Assembly: GCF_030371825.1 (NCBI RefSeq)
Contig: NZ_JAUDDM010000005.1
Strand: one strand, 5' to 3'
DNA from: Collinsella sp944321445
Lineage (GTDB): Bacteria > Actinomycetota > Coriobacteriia > Coriobacteriales > Coriobacteriaceae
DNA length: 64,000 nt
Each line of letters begins with the position of its first letter. The first letter of the stretch is position 1. Positions 15,593 to 24,837 of the stretch are shown here, in pieces. A model generated the notes under the pieces. That model was given only the letters and a program-made list of their open reading frames with translations, was not told the DNA's origin and made no database searches. The translations under genes and the position numbers were made by a program.

Positions 15593-18271
15593 TTAGCGAG
15601 GCCAGGAGGGAATCATAGCGTCGTGCAGCTTGCCGTCCGGCTGATAGCGGACGACCATGATGGCGACGTGACGACGGGTAATCCTGCCGGTAGCCCAGAG
15701 CTGGTCAGTGTCGACGCCCATGATGCCGTTCTCGACAGCCCAGGCAACGTACTCCTCGGCCCACTCGGAGACCTCGTCGCCGTCCTTGTAGTCGTCGAGG
15801 ACGGAGGTGTCGGCGGAAATCTCGTCACCGGTCACGCGAGCGTACTCAGCGAGCATCTTGGCGAGCTCCTGACGGGACACGGGGTCCTCGGGGCGGAAGT
15901 TAGCGGTGCCAGAGTCACCGGAGATGATGCCGCAAGCGTTGGCCCATGCGATGGCCTTGGCGTAGTACATGTAAGGATCGACGTCGTCGAACTTGGTCTT
16001 GTAGCCGCCGTCCTTAATCTCGCCCTCGGTCGGAGCCTCGGGAGAGCCAGCCATGTTGTAGAGGACCGTAGCGACGTCACCGCGCTTGATGGAGTCATCC
16101 TTACCGAAGATGCTGGTGCCGTTGTAGCCACCCATGTAGCCGAGAGCATGTGCCTTGTAGATCTCCTCAGCGCCCCACTCGGAAGCATCGAGATCGGAGT
16201 AGACGGACTCGCCGCGAACGTCGATCTTGTTGACGACGCCGTCCTCACGGGTGGTGATGTCGGGCCAGTAGAAGTAGTTGTCGTTCACAACCTTGACGGA
16301 CGGGACGTACTGACCGACCGCGTTGATGGCGTCGACGTCCTCCCAGTCCACCTTGGTCCACTCGGAGGGATCAAGAGGCCAGTTCACGTCGATGTCCTCG
16401 AGGTTGGTGAAGTCGTCGTCGAAGTTAAAGTGATCGACCTCGATGACGCCCTCGGGCAGGCGAATCTCCTTGCCGTCAACGACGTAGTAGAAGTAGTAGG
16501 TGGCGTCGCTGCCGGTATAGGGAATGAAGGAGCCGTCCTTGCCGAAATCCTTCAGCTGGTCGGACCCAATATAGAGGTTCGGAAGCTCCATGGGCTGGAC
16601 GAACACGACCAGGCGGGTGCCGGTGTGGTCGTTCCACTTGATGTTGTAGGTGTCGCTGGTGACGTTCACGAAGTAAACGCCCGCGTCAACAATCTTGTCC
16701 ACGACCTGACCGTTGATGTCGGTAGCAGTCACATCGTAGTCGGCGCCCTTCTCGAGGGTGGTGCCATGGGACTTGACGACGGTGCCGATCTCGGCCAGGA
16801 CATCCTCGCCGTCATAAGTGGGATAGATTGCGCCATCGACGACATCGCCCTGCCAGGTGTAGGTGAGGTCAGCGGCGGTCCACAGATCGTCCTTGAGGAC
16901 ACGAATGGTCATGCTGACCGGCGCGTTGAGGCCAGTGTTGAAGTTGTCATCAGCGAAGGTGATGGTCAGGGTGTAGGTGCCGACCTTGCTGTTGACATCC
17001 TCGGCAGCGACCTCGTTGCCCTGCTCGTCGGTGATGGTGACGATAGCGTCCTTGGGAAGCGCGCGTCCGTTGTATCCGAGATCGGTGAAGTCGAAATAGG
17101 TGTTGGTGACCTTACGGACCACCGTGATCTCGCTGCCGTTCAGCTTCGAGCGCTTGTAGGTGAACTTCTCTGCGTCAAGGATGTTGTCGGCAACCTTGAA
17201 GGTCACAGTCTTGGAGCCGGTGACGTTCTTGTTGCCGCTGATCGCCGCGACGTTCATCGTGTAGACACCGTGGTCGCGGATGATATCCGGATCGGTGGCG
17301 CCCCAAGTGATGGCGAGGTTCTTCGGGTTCTCAGTGGCCGCTGCATCGGCGGTGTACATGCGCACGCCGTTTACGTAAGCCATGGTCGGAAGCCCGAGTC
17401 CAGCCTGGGCGACAGTAGTCGGCATGTCAGACAGGAAGATGTCGGCAGTCGACAGGTCGAGTTTGTTGATCGTAAAGTTGATCTTGGTTTCGGAGCCCTG
17501 GAAAGCGCCCCAGCCCTTGAGTACGACGGTGTAGTTGCCGGCGTCAACAGGCGCAGAAGCGAGCTTCTCGTTGGTGTTGGTATTCCACCACTCGACATTC
17601 ACCGCGGGGTAGCCATAAGGATTCTCATAGCCGCCCGGGTTAACCCAGTTCATGCCGTTCCAGTCGTAGCGCAGACCGTCGATAACGAAACCGAAATCCT
17701 GATTTTCGCCAGTGTAGGTGAAGGAGGAGTCGGTGATGTCGTTGGTTGCTGCATTGAAAATCGTGGCGCCCTGAAGGGAGCGACCGACGATCTTGAAGTT
17801 CATGTAGAGCAGACCGTTCTTCCACTCATCGTACTGATCCTTGTCAGCACTGGAGATGGCGCCAGAGGGGATGACGGCGCGATAGTTGCCGATGCCGACG
17901 ATACCCTCCTTGCTGACCTTCTGCCAGCGACCGCCCTTGTACACCTCGTAATCGACCTTATCGGCATCGATGGCGATGGTATTGGCGGCGCCGTCGGGCT
18001 TCACCTGCAGGGGCAGGATGTGATGAGGCAGGCCGTCGTACTCGAACTCGTAGCCCTCGGGGTTGGTGATGATGTAGCCGTTGTTGTCCTTGGCGTACGT
18101 GACGGTGCCCTTCGCAAAGGCGTCCTCCGGATCAACACTCTGCGTGCTGATCTCCGCGTCGTCGGCCATGGCCACGACGGGGGCGACGCCGAGGCTGAGC
18201 GCGCCCACGAGGGACGCGGTGACGACGGCTGCCACCTTCTTAGTGTGCTTCCTGTTGACGCAAGCTGTCAT
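15593..18271 (-). CDS. SLH-domain surface protein B, silent-cassette candidate
   Basis: This 892-residue paralogue of A runs in the opposite direction. The signal peptide is identical to A except VVAMADD for VAAMADD. The body has the same kind of beta-rich repeats (SSFTYTGENQDFGF, then DVTATDINGQVVDKIVDAGVYF, then FIPYTGSDATYYFYY). Three C-terminal SLH domains end GVDTDQLWATGRITRR and QPDGKLHDAMIPSWPR. That C-terminal type is shared with D, not with A or C. No promoter is visible upstream: the 18312-18430 stretch holds GC-rich stems and a CCCTCCCTCCCGG flank. Inversion between the A and B head modules (10976-18311) would place this body behind the promoter at 10872. Silence in the present state is inference. 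Confidence 0.92.
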   Translation of the reverse strand: MTACVNRKHTKKVAAVVTASLVGALSLGVAPVVAMADDAEISTQSVDPEDAFAKGTVTYAKDNNGYIITNPEGYEFEYDGLPHHILPLQVKPDGAANTIAIDADKVDYEVYKGGRWQKVSKEGIVGIGNYRAVIPSGAISSADKDQYDEWKNGLLYMNFKIVGRSLQGATIFNAATNDITDSSFTYTGENQDFGFVIDGLRYDWNGMNWVNPGGYENPYGYPAVNVEWWNTNTNEKLASAPVDAGNYTVVLKGWGAFQGSETKINFTINKLDLSTADIFLSDMPTTVAQAGLGLPTMAYVNGVRMYTADAAATENPKNLAITWGATDPDIIRDHGVYTMNVAAISGNKNVTGSKTVTFKVADNILDAEKFTYKRSKLNGSEITVVRKVTNTYFDFTDLGYNGRALPKDAIVTITDEQGNEVAAEDVNSKVGTYTLTITFADDNFNTGLNAPVSMTIRVLKDDLWTAADLTYTWQGDVVDGAIYPTYDGEDVLAEIGTVVKSHGTTLEKGADYDVTATDINGQVVDKIVDAGVYFVNVTSDTYNIKWNDHTGTRLVVFVQPMELPNLYIGSDQLKDFGKDGSFIPYTGSDATYYFYYVVDGKEIRLPEGVIEVDHFNFDDDFTNLEDIDVNWPLDPSEWTKVDWEDVDAINAVGQYVPSVKVVNDNYFYWPDITTREDGVVNKIDVRGESVYSDLDASEWGAEEIYKAHALGYMGGYNGTSIFGKDDSIKRGDVATVLYNMAGSPEAPTEGEIKDGGYKTKFDDVDPYMYYAKAIAWANACGIISGDSGTANFRPEDPVSRQELAKMLAEYARVTGDEISADTSVLDDYKDGDEVSEWAEEYVAWAVENGIMGVDTDQLWATGRITRRHVAIMVVRYQPDGKLHDAMIPSWPR

Positions 18272-18311
18272 ACGTCTTTCTCCTTCCGTGAGGAACAGAT
18301 AATCGCCAGTT
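18158..18311 (-). repeat. 154-bp surface-gene head module, copy B
   Basis: Reverse-complement copy of 10976-11129 with T at the one variant position. Its outer flank CCCCTCCCTCCCGG is shared with copy C (21966-21979), suggesting B and C have exchanged or inherited the same flank. Confidence 0.95.
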
Positions 18312-18443
18312 ACCGGGAGGGAGGGGAAGAAAGGGCAGCGAGGCCCCAATGACAACTGGGGCATCCAGCTTCAAGCGGCGTTCGACGGTCCCGCGCGGCA
18401 GCGATGCCGCGCGGGGCGTAGGCGCCCCTTATGTGTGGTCGGT

Positions 18444-18499
18444 TATGCAAATCGCAAAGTGGGGGCTATGCAAATCTGCAAGTCATGCCTATGCAAATC
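18444..18499 (+). repeat. Phased iterons, three TATGCAAATC copies at 23-bp intervals
   Basis: TATGCAAATC starts at 18444, 18467 and 18490. The exact 23-bp period puts the copies on one face of the helix. They lie in the 327-bp gap between surface gene B and the DUF4143 ATPase, with no obvious target gene. The rest of the gap holds only GC-rich stems (18390-18420). Confidence 0.8.
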
Positions 18500-18598
18500 A
18501 GTAAGCTGTGGGCGCCGCGGCTGAATGCGGTTTGCGGAAAGCGCGATATCGCGATAGCGGTCCATCGGCGCAACGGATGTGGCGCTGTCGCAAGTTCC

Positions 18599-19747
18599 CT
18601 ACAGCAGCCCGTCGAGGTCGCCCAGCGGCACGACCTCGACGCCCTCCGAGCGGTAGCGCTCCGAGCCCATGTAGGCGACGACGCGCCTCCCCTTCGCCAC
18701 GGCGATGTCGGGGCACACGGCGTCAAGATGCCGTGCGAACGAGCCGCGGTACGTCTCCCCGGACTTGACCTCGACCGCCAGCGGCTCGTCCGTGAGGTCG
18801 ATGAGGTCGATCTCACGCTTGCTGTCGTCCCGGTAGAAGTACAGCTCCGGCTCCTCGCCGCGGTTGAGGTGCAGCCTCAGCCGCTCCGCGACGGCAAAGT
18901 TCTCGATCACGGCGCCGCGCATGGGGCTGTCGCGCAGCTGCTCGGGAGTCGATATGCGCAGCAGGTGGCACAGCAGGCCCGTGTCGTGGAAGTAGAGCTT
19001 GGGGGACTTGGTGAGGCGCTTGCGCGCGCTCGTGTGGAGCGGGCGCAGCTCGAACACGATGTGTCCCGCCTGCAGGACGGAGAGCCACGACTTCACCGTG
19101 GCCGTCGCGACGCCGAGGTCGCTCGCGATCCTGCTGTGGTTGACGAGCTGCCCCGCCTGCGCGGCGAGCAGCGCGAGCATGGAGCGGAACGCGGCGAGGT
19201 TCCTCACGTTCATGAGCTCGCCCACGTCGCGCTCGACGTAGGTGGCTATGTAGTTGCGGAAGAAGACGTCGCGCGGCATTCCGGCGTCGTAGATGCGCGG
19301 GTAGCCGCCCGTCAGGATGTACTCCGTGAGACCGGGCGCGACGCCGGCCGCCTCGCGGTACGAGAGTGGCATGAGCGTGAGGATGCCCGCGCGCCCCGCG
19401 AGCGACTGCTGGATGCTCTTGAGGAGGAGGAAGTTCTGCGACCCGGAGAGGACATACTGCCCCGTCTCGCCACGCTCGTCCGAGGCGGCCTGAATCATGC
19501 TGAAGAGCTCCGGGGCGTACTGTGCCTCGTCGATGATCAGGCGCGACGGCCGGCGGCGGATGAAGCCGACGGGGTCGTCGAGCGCGGCGCGGCGGGTCTC
19601 GACGTCCTCGAGGTTCACGTACTCGTAGTCCGAGAAGACCGCCCTCACGAGCGTCGACTTGCCGCTCTGGCGCGGGCCGGTGAGCGTGACGACGGGAAAC
19701 CAGCCCGCCATCTTCTCGAGCTCGCCCGCGAGCTCCCTGCGTATCAT
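18599..19747 (-). CDS. AAA family ATPase with DUF4143 domain
   Basis: 382 residues. Walker A GPRQSGKS lies at 24-31 and Walker B LIIDEAQ near 70-76, with a sensor-like SGSQN after it. A winged-helix-like middle holds SRIASDLGVATATVKSWL (~205-222). The DUF4143 C-terminal part has REIDLID and VEVKSG, a pattern like the Asp...Glu-X-Lys of PD-(D/E)XK nucleases, though nuclease activity is unproven in this family. The start is ATG 19747 with GGAGGTG 6 nt upstream; the frame extends further up but has no ribosome site there. The gene sits inside the surface-gene array and has its own phased repeats at 19788-19844. The biological role of these very common gut ATPases is not established. Confidence 0.9.
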   Translation of the reverse strand: MIRRELAGELEKMAGWFPVVTLTGPRQSGKSTLVRAVFSDYEYVNLEDVETRRAALDDPVGFIRRRPSRLIIDEAQYAPELFSMIQAASDERGETGQYVLSGSQNFLLLKSIQQSLAGRAGILTLMPLSYREAAGVAPGLTEYILTGGYPRIYDAGMPRDVFFRNYIATYVERDVGELMNVRNLAAFRSMLALLAAQAGQLVNHSRIASDLGVATATVKSWLSVLQAGHIVFELRPLHTSARKRLTKSPKLYFHDTGLLCHLLRISTPEQLRDSPMRGAVIENFAVAERLRLHLNRGEEPELYFYRDDSKREIDLIDLTDEPLAVEVKSGETYRGSFARHLDAVCPDIAVAKGRRVVAYMGSERYRSEGVEVVPLGDLDGLL

Positions 19748-19787
19748 GAGCGCACCTCCCGCCGGTCCGAAATCCATAGGTACAACG

Positions 19788-19844
19788 TACCAGATTCTAT
19801 AAGTAGAAGTTACCAGAATCTATAAGTAGAACGAGCCAGAATCT
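19788..19844 (-). promoter_or_regulatory. Phased repeats upstream of the first DUF4143 ATPase
   Basis: TACCAGATTCTATAAGTAGA (19788) recurs at 19811 with one change and a third, degenerate copy CCAGAATCT starts near 19834, all 23 bp apart. They begin 40 bp before the start codon and overlap where the promoter should be, so they are probable operator sites, possibly for the ATPase itself. Confidence 0.75.
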
Positions 19845-20008
19845 CTTGTTACTGCAGGTACAAGGAACCGATGTCTACAGATTGCCCTACGATCCAATGA
19901 GATAGCGGACATTCAGAGAGGCGGTATTTCGACGCGATGCCCGGGGATATCTCGGCTTTATATGATTTGCCCATGCGGCAATGGGCCACTCTACCTGCAT
20001 GTACGGGA

Positions 20009-20061
20009 AATCCGAACTTTCTATTCGGAAAATCCGAATGTTTCGTTCGGCGATTTCCGAA
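20009..20061 (+). repeat. Phased AATCCGAA iterons with a central dyad
   Basis: AATCCGAA at 20009 and 20031 and TTTCCGAA at 20054 are 22 and 23 bp apart. The middle copy forms a perfect dyad ATTCGGA-AAA-TCCGAAT (20023-20039). They lie in the 550-bp gap between the two ATPase genes. No gene of their own is seen and the rest of the gap looks featureless. Confidence 0.7.
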
Positions 20062-20297
20062 TGCCAGGGCATCGGAGCGCTCTCCGCATGCTGCGGGCGC
20101 AATGTGGCTGGCGTCATCGGGAGCGCCCGAGCTATCGACTTCTCATCCATTGTCGCTAACGCGTAGGCGCAAAGGCCTCTCCGTCCGGCAACCGGCGACC
20201 ATCCGTCCCTCACGGAAAGGGGCTCGACAGTTGGAGCGGACGGGCCCAGAGATGACAGCGGGGCCTCGCCGCCCGCGCCGCGTGAAGGCGGCCCGCC

Positions 20298-21659
20298 CTA
20301 CAGCACCATGGAGGCGTAGAGCGGCAGCTTCGCCATGTCGCCGGAGACCTCCATAGGCCGCGGGTGCAGTATGTACCTCGTCCCGACGCGGCTGCCGAAC
20401 TTGTCCTTGAACTTGTCGAGCGAGCGGGCGCCGTATCGCTTCGTCGACTTCACCTCGATGGGCGACACGCGCATCCTGCCCGCGGCGTCATCGTAGCCCC
20501 GCGTGACGAGGAAGTCTATCTCCATCGTGTTCGACCAGTCCCTATCGTCGCGCTTGGAGTAGAAATACAGATTGCGCCCGTTGCACACGAGCTGCTGCGC
20601 GACGGCGTTCTCGGTGAACATGCCCTCGTTGACCTCGAGCTTTCCGAGCAGTATGTCGCGATACACCTCGTGCGGCGTCTCCTCGTTGTCGGCGAAGAGA
20701 TGCGAAACGAGCAGGCCGGTGTCTCCCATGTAGCACTTGAAGGACGACTCGTCCGCCGTCGCGGCGAGCCCGACCGACGGGTCCGTCGCGTTGAGGCACG
20801 TGGAGGTGATGAACGCGTCCGAGAGCCAGAAGAACGCGTCGGCGTAGTCCCTCCCGCGCGCATTGGCGTCGAGCGAGACGAGCCTGAACTTCCTGTCGTG
20901 CTTGGCGAGCTGGCCGGGGAGCGTGGAGAACACCCGCGCGATGCGCGTCGCATCGGTTCCCCCGAACTTGGCGATGTCGTTGCGGTAGAGCGACAGGATG
21001 TCGCGCTTCACCGCGTCCACCCGCCCGAAATCCCTCGCCTCGAGGTACTCGGAAACCGCCTGGGGCATCCCGCCGACGAGCATGTACTCCCTGAAGAGGC
21101 GCTCGGCCTTGCGGTGCAGCGGAGCCGGCAGAGGGGAGAGCTCCTCTGTCGAGGAGCGGATCAGGTCCGCGAGGGCGTCCTCACCGCAGGCCCAGAGGAA
21201 CTCCTCGAAGCCGAGCGGATTCAGCCTTAAGGGAGACTCCTCGGAGGGGATCACGATGCCCTCGACGTTCCTCCGTATCGAGACGAGCGACCCGGTCTCC
21301 AGGTAGTCGTAGCGCCCGTCCGCGACGAGCTGCTTCACGAACTCGCGGGCAGGGGGGAAGCGCTGCACCTCGTCGAAGACGATGAGGGAGTCGCGGCGGG
21401 GAAGGCGCGCGCCGGTGTATGCCTGGAGGTACATGAAGAACGAGTCGACGTCGGAGCGGTACATGCGGAACAGGTCCTTGATGTCCTCGGACGCCTCGGA
21501 GAAGTCGATGATGAGGTGGCCGGCGTACTCGTTTTCCGCGAATGCGCGCGCGAGCGTGCTCTTGCCCGTGCGTCGCGCCCCCTCCAGCAGGAGCGCGCGA
21601 CTTCCTTTGGAGTTGGCTTTCCAGGATAGGAGCTTTTCGTACGCCCTGCGCCTGAACAT
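20298..21659 (-). CDS. AAA family ATPase with DUF4143 domain, second copy
   Basis: 453 residues, only distantly like the neighbouring ATPase. Walker A GARRTGKS is at 27-34 and Walker B SLIVFDEVQ near 91-99. A MEIDFLVTRG...SPIEVKSTKRYG block gives the same Asp/Glu-X-Lys pattern near the C-terminus. The start is ATG 21659 with GAGGTG a few bases upstream; the open frame runs further but crosses the regulatory repeats at 21688-21770, which argues against using it. Like its neighbour it lies between head modules B and C. Known family members are often linked to mobile or variable loci, but the function is unknown. Confidence 0.9.
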   Translation of the reverse strand: MFRRRAYEKLLSWKANSKGSRALLLEGARRTGKSTLARAFAENEYAGHLIIDFSEASEDIKDLFRMYRSDVDSFFMYLQAYTGARLPRRDSLIVFDEVQRFPPAREFVKQLVADGRYDYLETGSLVSIRRNVEGIVIPSEESPLRLNPLGFEEFLWACGEDALADLIRSSTEELSPLPAPLHRKAERLFREYMLVGGMPQAVSEYLEARDFGRVDAVKRDILSLYRNDIAKFGGTDATRIARVFSTLPGQLAKHDRKFRLVSLDANARGRDYADAFFWLSDAFITSTCLNATDPSVGLAATADESSFKCYMGDTGLLVSHLFADNEETPHEVYRDILLGKLEVNEGMFTENAVAQQLVCNGRNLYFYSKRDDRDWSNTMEIDFLVTRGYDDAAGRMRVSPIEVKSTKRYGARSLDKFKDKFGSRVGTRYILHPRPMEVSGDMAKLPLYASMVL

Positions 21660-21687
21660 TTGGTCACCTCGTCGTTCTGCTTGTACA

Positions 21688-21770
21688 TACACGAAACGGG
21701 AACTATAGATAAGCATGATTCTACACGAAACGGGAAGTGTAGAAGATCGAGTTGATACACGAAACGGGAA
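21688..21770 (-). promoter_or_regulatory. Phased repeats upstream of the second DUF4143 ATPase
   Basis: TACACGAAACGGGAA occurs at 21688, 21722 and 21756, exactly 34 bp (three helical turns) apart and starting 29 bp before the start codon. The sequence is unrelated to the other ATPase's repeats, so each gene seems to have its own site. The remainder of 21771-21979 is featureless. Confidence 0.8.
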
Positions 21771-21979
21771 GTCTGAGCAAGGTGTCTCTTGCTTTCCCGA
21801 GCCAATCACGTTGATGGTCGCCTCGCGGCGCCCCATTTCCAACCACGCTTCTCAAACTTACAAATCTGCATGATCCGGCACCGCCGCATGAGGCGCTATG
21901 AGCGCCGTGCGAAGACAGGGCATCCTGACGCCAGGGGCCTCAATGCGGCCTAATAGCGCAATCTCCCCTCCCTCCCGGC

Positions 21980-22133
21980 AACTGGCGATTATCTGTTCCT
22001 CACGGAAGGAGAAAGACGTATGACAGCTTGCGTCAACAGGAAGCACACTAAGAAGGTGGCAGCCGTCGTCACCGCGTCCCTCGTGGGCGCGCTCAGCCTC
22101 GGCGTCGCCCCCGTCGCGGCCATGGCCGACGAC
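21980..22133 (+). repeat. 154-bp surface-gene head module, copy C
   Basis: Identical to copy A over the full 154 bp, including C at the variant position. Its upstream flank CCCCTCCCTCCCGG matches copy B. No promoter is recognisable in the flank. Confidence 0.95.
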
Positions 22134-24623
22134 TCCGGCATCGAGACCCAGGCGGCCTCGAAGCGGGATGTCTTCGAGAAGGCGACCATCACTGAAGCCC
22201 TGACCACCAACCGCGACGCCGCAACCTTCGCGACCGACGGCAGCCTCGAGATCACCGCGAGCGCCGAGGGCCTGCGCGGGGTCTATCCCACCAAGATGAC
22301 GGTTGCAGGCCAGGCCATTACCCTGACTGAGCAGGGTTATGAGGACGGCAACTACGAGGTCGTCTTCTTCAAGAAGGGTGACACCCCGATTTACGAAAGG
22401 GATTCTGCGGGCGGCGTGATTAGCGTCGCCGGCAGCACCGTTATGCCCAAGGCCGTTGGCGACTACACCGGCGTGCTCCTGATGAAGAAGGGCACCAGCT
22501 ATAACGGTTGCTACAAGGAGTTCAACTTCCGCATCACCCCTGCGGAGATTGGCGACGTGACCGTTGTCGATAAGACCGGCGACGATTTCGTCTACGACGG
22601 AATGGACCAGATCACCGATGCCGAGATCCTGATCAATGGCAAGAAGGTCGTTCCCGGCAGCTTCATCGTTGAGTACTACGAGGTCGGCGACAACTCCACC
22701 ATTCGCGGTCTCGTGACCAACATCACCGATGCGGGCAACTACGCCGTCAAGCTGATCGGCACCAGCGGCATCTACAAGGGCGCTTCCGACTGGGGCTACT
22801 TCACCGTCCAGAAGCTCGACCTCGCGAAGGCCGACGTCGTTATCGACGACATGACGCTCGACGACCTCAAGCGCGACCTCGACGGCGACGGCAAGCCTGA
22901 CGCCGCGGTCACCTCCGTCAACGGCAAGACCGCTGTTATTCCCGAGCTCAAGACCACCTTCGTCTCCAGCAAGACCCAGACGGTCGACGAGCCCGGCGAG
23001 TACACCTACAAGGTCTCTGCACGCAACGCGAGCAACCCCAACATCATTAACTCCAAGGATGTCACGTTCAATGCGGTCATTGATAAGGTGACCGACTTCC
23101 GTTACAACAACGGCCCCCTTGCGAACGAGTCCATCGACAACCGCGACGGCTCCTTCAATACGAACCTGATCAAGGTGATCGGCCTCGACGGCAAGGAGCT
23201 CGCACGTGAGGGCTACACCGTCACCGTGACCGACGCGGACGGCAATAAGGTCGAGGAGACCAACCTCACCAAGCCCGGCCGCTACACCGTTACGGTTAGC
23301 GTTAACGCCTCCTACTACAGCTACAACATCGGTGGCAAGAAGAGCGTTGAGGTCGAGATTTACGGCGGTCAGGTCGCCAGCTCCGACGTCTTCTTCTCCT
23401 ACAACGGCGTCATCGGCGGCACCTCCGCCACCGACACCTATGACGGCTCCAACCTGCTCGACAACCTTAAGATTGCTGTCATCGACACCTTTGGTATCGA
23501 GCTGAAGCAGGGCGAGGACTACGACGTCACCGTCAAGGACGCCGCCGGCAACGTTCTCACCGAGATCGTCGACGCCGGCACCTACACCGTCACTGTCACC
23601 TCTGACAGCTATCTGATCCCCGCGGGTCAGACCTTCACCCTCACGGTCGCCCCGGTCACCGTCAAGAACGTGCGCGTCTCCAACCTCACCGAGTTCGGCA
23701 AGCACGCGTTCTTCCCCTACACCGGCTCGGACATCACCGTCGAGCTCGAGTACAAGGACGGCGACGAGTGGAAGGCCCTGCCCGCCGACACCTACGAGAT
23801 CGTTGCCCGCTACAGCGATGAGCTCAACGGCACCTACGATGTCGCCAAGGCCATCAACAAGGTCGGCTTCTACGAGATCTACGTGCACCAGGCCGAGGGC
23901 GTGAAGAACTACAAGCTCAACTCCGGCACTCGTGGCTCCATCGGCATCGACAACAAGGTGACCATCGGCGCTGACACCAAGAACGGTGCCATCCAGGTCT
24001 CCGACGCCAAGGTCTTCACCGACGTCCCGACCACCTACTGGGCCGCTCAGAACATCTACGAGGCCAACCGTCTCGGCTACATGAACGGCTACAACGACAC
24101 CACCTTCTTCGGCGCTCTTGACAACATCAAGCGCGGCGACGTCGTCGAGACCCTCTACAAGATGGCCGGCCGTCCGACCTGGAACGACGAGGACTACAAG
24201 GATGCACATGGCGGCTACGTCACCGGCTTCTCCGATGTCGACTCCTCCATGTACTACTCCAAGGCCATCGCTTGGGCCAAGGCCGTCGGCATCGTCTCCG
24301 GTGACACCGGCACCGGCCTGTTCCGTCCCGAGGACAACATCTCCCGCCAGGAGCTCGCTAAGATGCTGTGCGTCTACGCCGAGAAGACCGGCAAGGACGT
24401 CGACGTCGACACCGACGCTGTGCTCGCCGACTACGAGGACGCGAACACCGTGTCCGAGTGGGCCCGCGACTACGTCGCCTGGGCCGTCGAGGCAGACATC
24501 ATGGGCCAGGACAGCCCGCTGCGTGGCACCGACCCGATCAACCGCGCCGAGGTCGCTACCATGGCCGTCCGCCTGCAGCCCAAGAAGATCCAGGCTTCCG
24601 AGGACCTCATTCCTCGCGCCTAA
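22020..24623 (+). CDS. SLH-domain surface protein C, silent-cassette candidate
   Basis: An 867-residue paralogue with the common signal peptide (VAAMADD form), then a body clearly different from A, B and D. It lacks the YYFYY block and has FFPYTGSDITVELEYKDGDE instead. Beta-rich repeats include DVTVKDAAGNVLTEIVDAGTY. The three SLH domains at the C-terminus (from VFTDVPTTYWAAQNI) are nearly those of A and end MGQDSPLRGTDPINRAEV. It is in the same orientation as A, so one inversion with A cannot bring it to the promoter; two steps would be needed, or a deletion between direct repeats. It is convergent with D around a membrane gene, copying the A/B layout, which points to duplication of a whole cassette. 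Confidence 0.92.
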   Translation: MTACVNRKHTKKVAAVVTASLVGALSLGVAPVAAMADDSGIETQAASKRDVFEKATITEALTTNRDAATFATDGSLEITASAEGLRGVYPTKMTVAGQAITLTEQGYEDGNYEVVFFKKGDTPIYERDSAGGVISVAGSTVMPKAVGDYTGVLLMKKGTSYNGCYKEFNFRITPAEIGDVTVVDKTGDDFVYDGMDQITDAEILINGKKVVPGSFIVEYYEVGDNSTIRGLVTNITDAGNYAVKLIGTSGIYKGASDWGYFTVQKLDLAKADVVIDDMTLDDLKRDLDGDGKPDAAVTSVNGKTAVIPELKTTFVSSKTQTVDEPGEYTYKVSARNASNPNIINSKDVTFNAVIDKVTDFRYNNGPLANESIDNRDGSFNTNLIKVIGLDGKELAREGYTVTVTDADGNKVEETNLTKPGRYTVTVSVNASYYSYNIGGKKSVEVEIYGGQVASSDVFFSYNGVIGGTSATDTYDGSNLLDNLKIAVIDTFGIELKQGEDYDVTVKDAAGNVLTEIVDAGTYTVTVTSDSYLIPAGQTFTLTVAPVTVKNVRVSNLTEFGKHAFFPYTGSDITVELEYKDGDEWKALPADTYEIVARYSDELNGTYDVAKAINKVGFYEIYVHQAEGVKNYKLNSGTRGSIGIDNKVTIGADTKNGAIQVSDAKVFTDVPTTYWAAQNIYEANRLGYMNGYNDTTFFGALDNIKRGDVVETLYKMAGRPTWNDEDYKDAHGGYVTGFSDVDSSMYYSKAIAWAKAVGIVSGDTGTGLFRPEDNISRQELAKMLCVYAEKTGKDVDVDTDAVLADYEDANTVSEWARDYVAWAVEADIMGQDSPLRGTDPINRAEVATMAVRLQPKKIQASEDLIPRA

Positions 24624-24658
24624 GGCTGCTCTTCAGCAGGTTTAACCGCTGACGTATC

Positions 24659-24692
24659 GGAGGGGATGGGACCTAGCCATCCCATCCCCTCC
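24659..24692 (+). terminator. Terminator-like hairpin after surface gene C
   Basis: GGAGGGGATGGG pairs with CCCATCCCCTCC around ACCTAGCCAT. No strong T run follows. The rest of the gap to 24992 holds the tail repeat and nothing else recognised. Confidence 0.7.
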
Positions 24693-24716
24693 ATGTTGCG
24701 GCAGCTGGTCAGGAAG

Positions 24717-24837
24717 GCTCGGACGCGTGGGGTCCTCCTGGCCTTTGACAAAATGCAAGCTGTCGCGCAGAAGGCTCTGGAACCGCAAGCACCCTCCCCA
24801 GGAATGGGGAGGGTGCTTGCGGTTTATTGCTATGTAC
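24717..24837 (+). repeat. Tail repeat of pair C/D, left arm
   Basis: Begins GCTCGGACGCGTGGGGTCCT, shares the middle with the A/B tail repeats, and ends in its own hairpin (CCGCAAGCACCCTCCCC and complement) plus TTTATTGCTATGT. The inverted copy is 26748-26865. Confidence 0.92.

Noticed and set aside
18444..18499. A small CRISPR array
   Set aside because: Units are only 10 bp with 13-bp spacers and there are no cas genes; the spacing fits protein-binding iterons. The other iteron sets were rejected for the same reason.
18599..21659. The two DUF4143 ATPases as parts of the inversion machinery
   Set aside because: The family is widespread without such loci and nothing in the sequence ties it to recombination; position alone is not enough.
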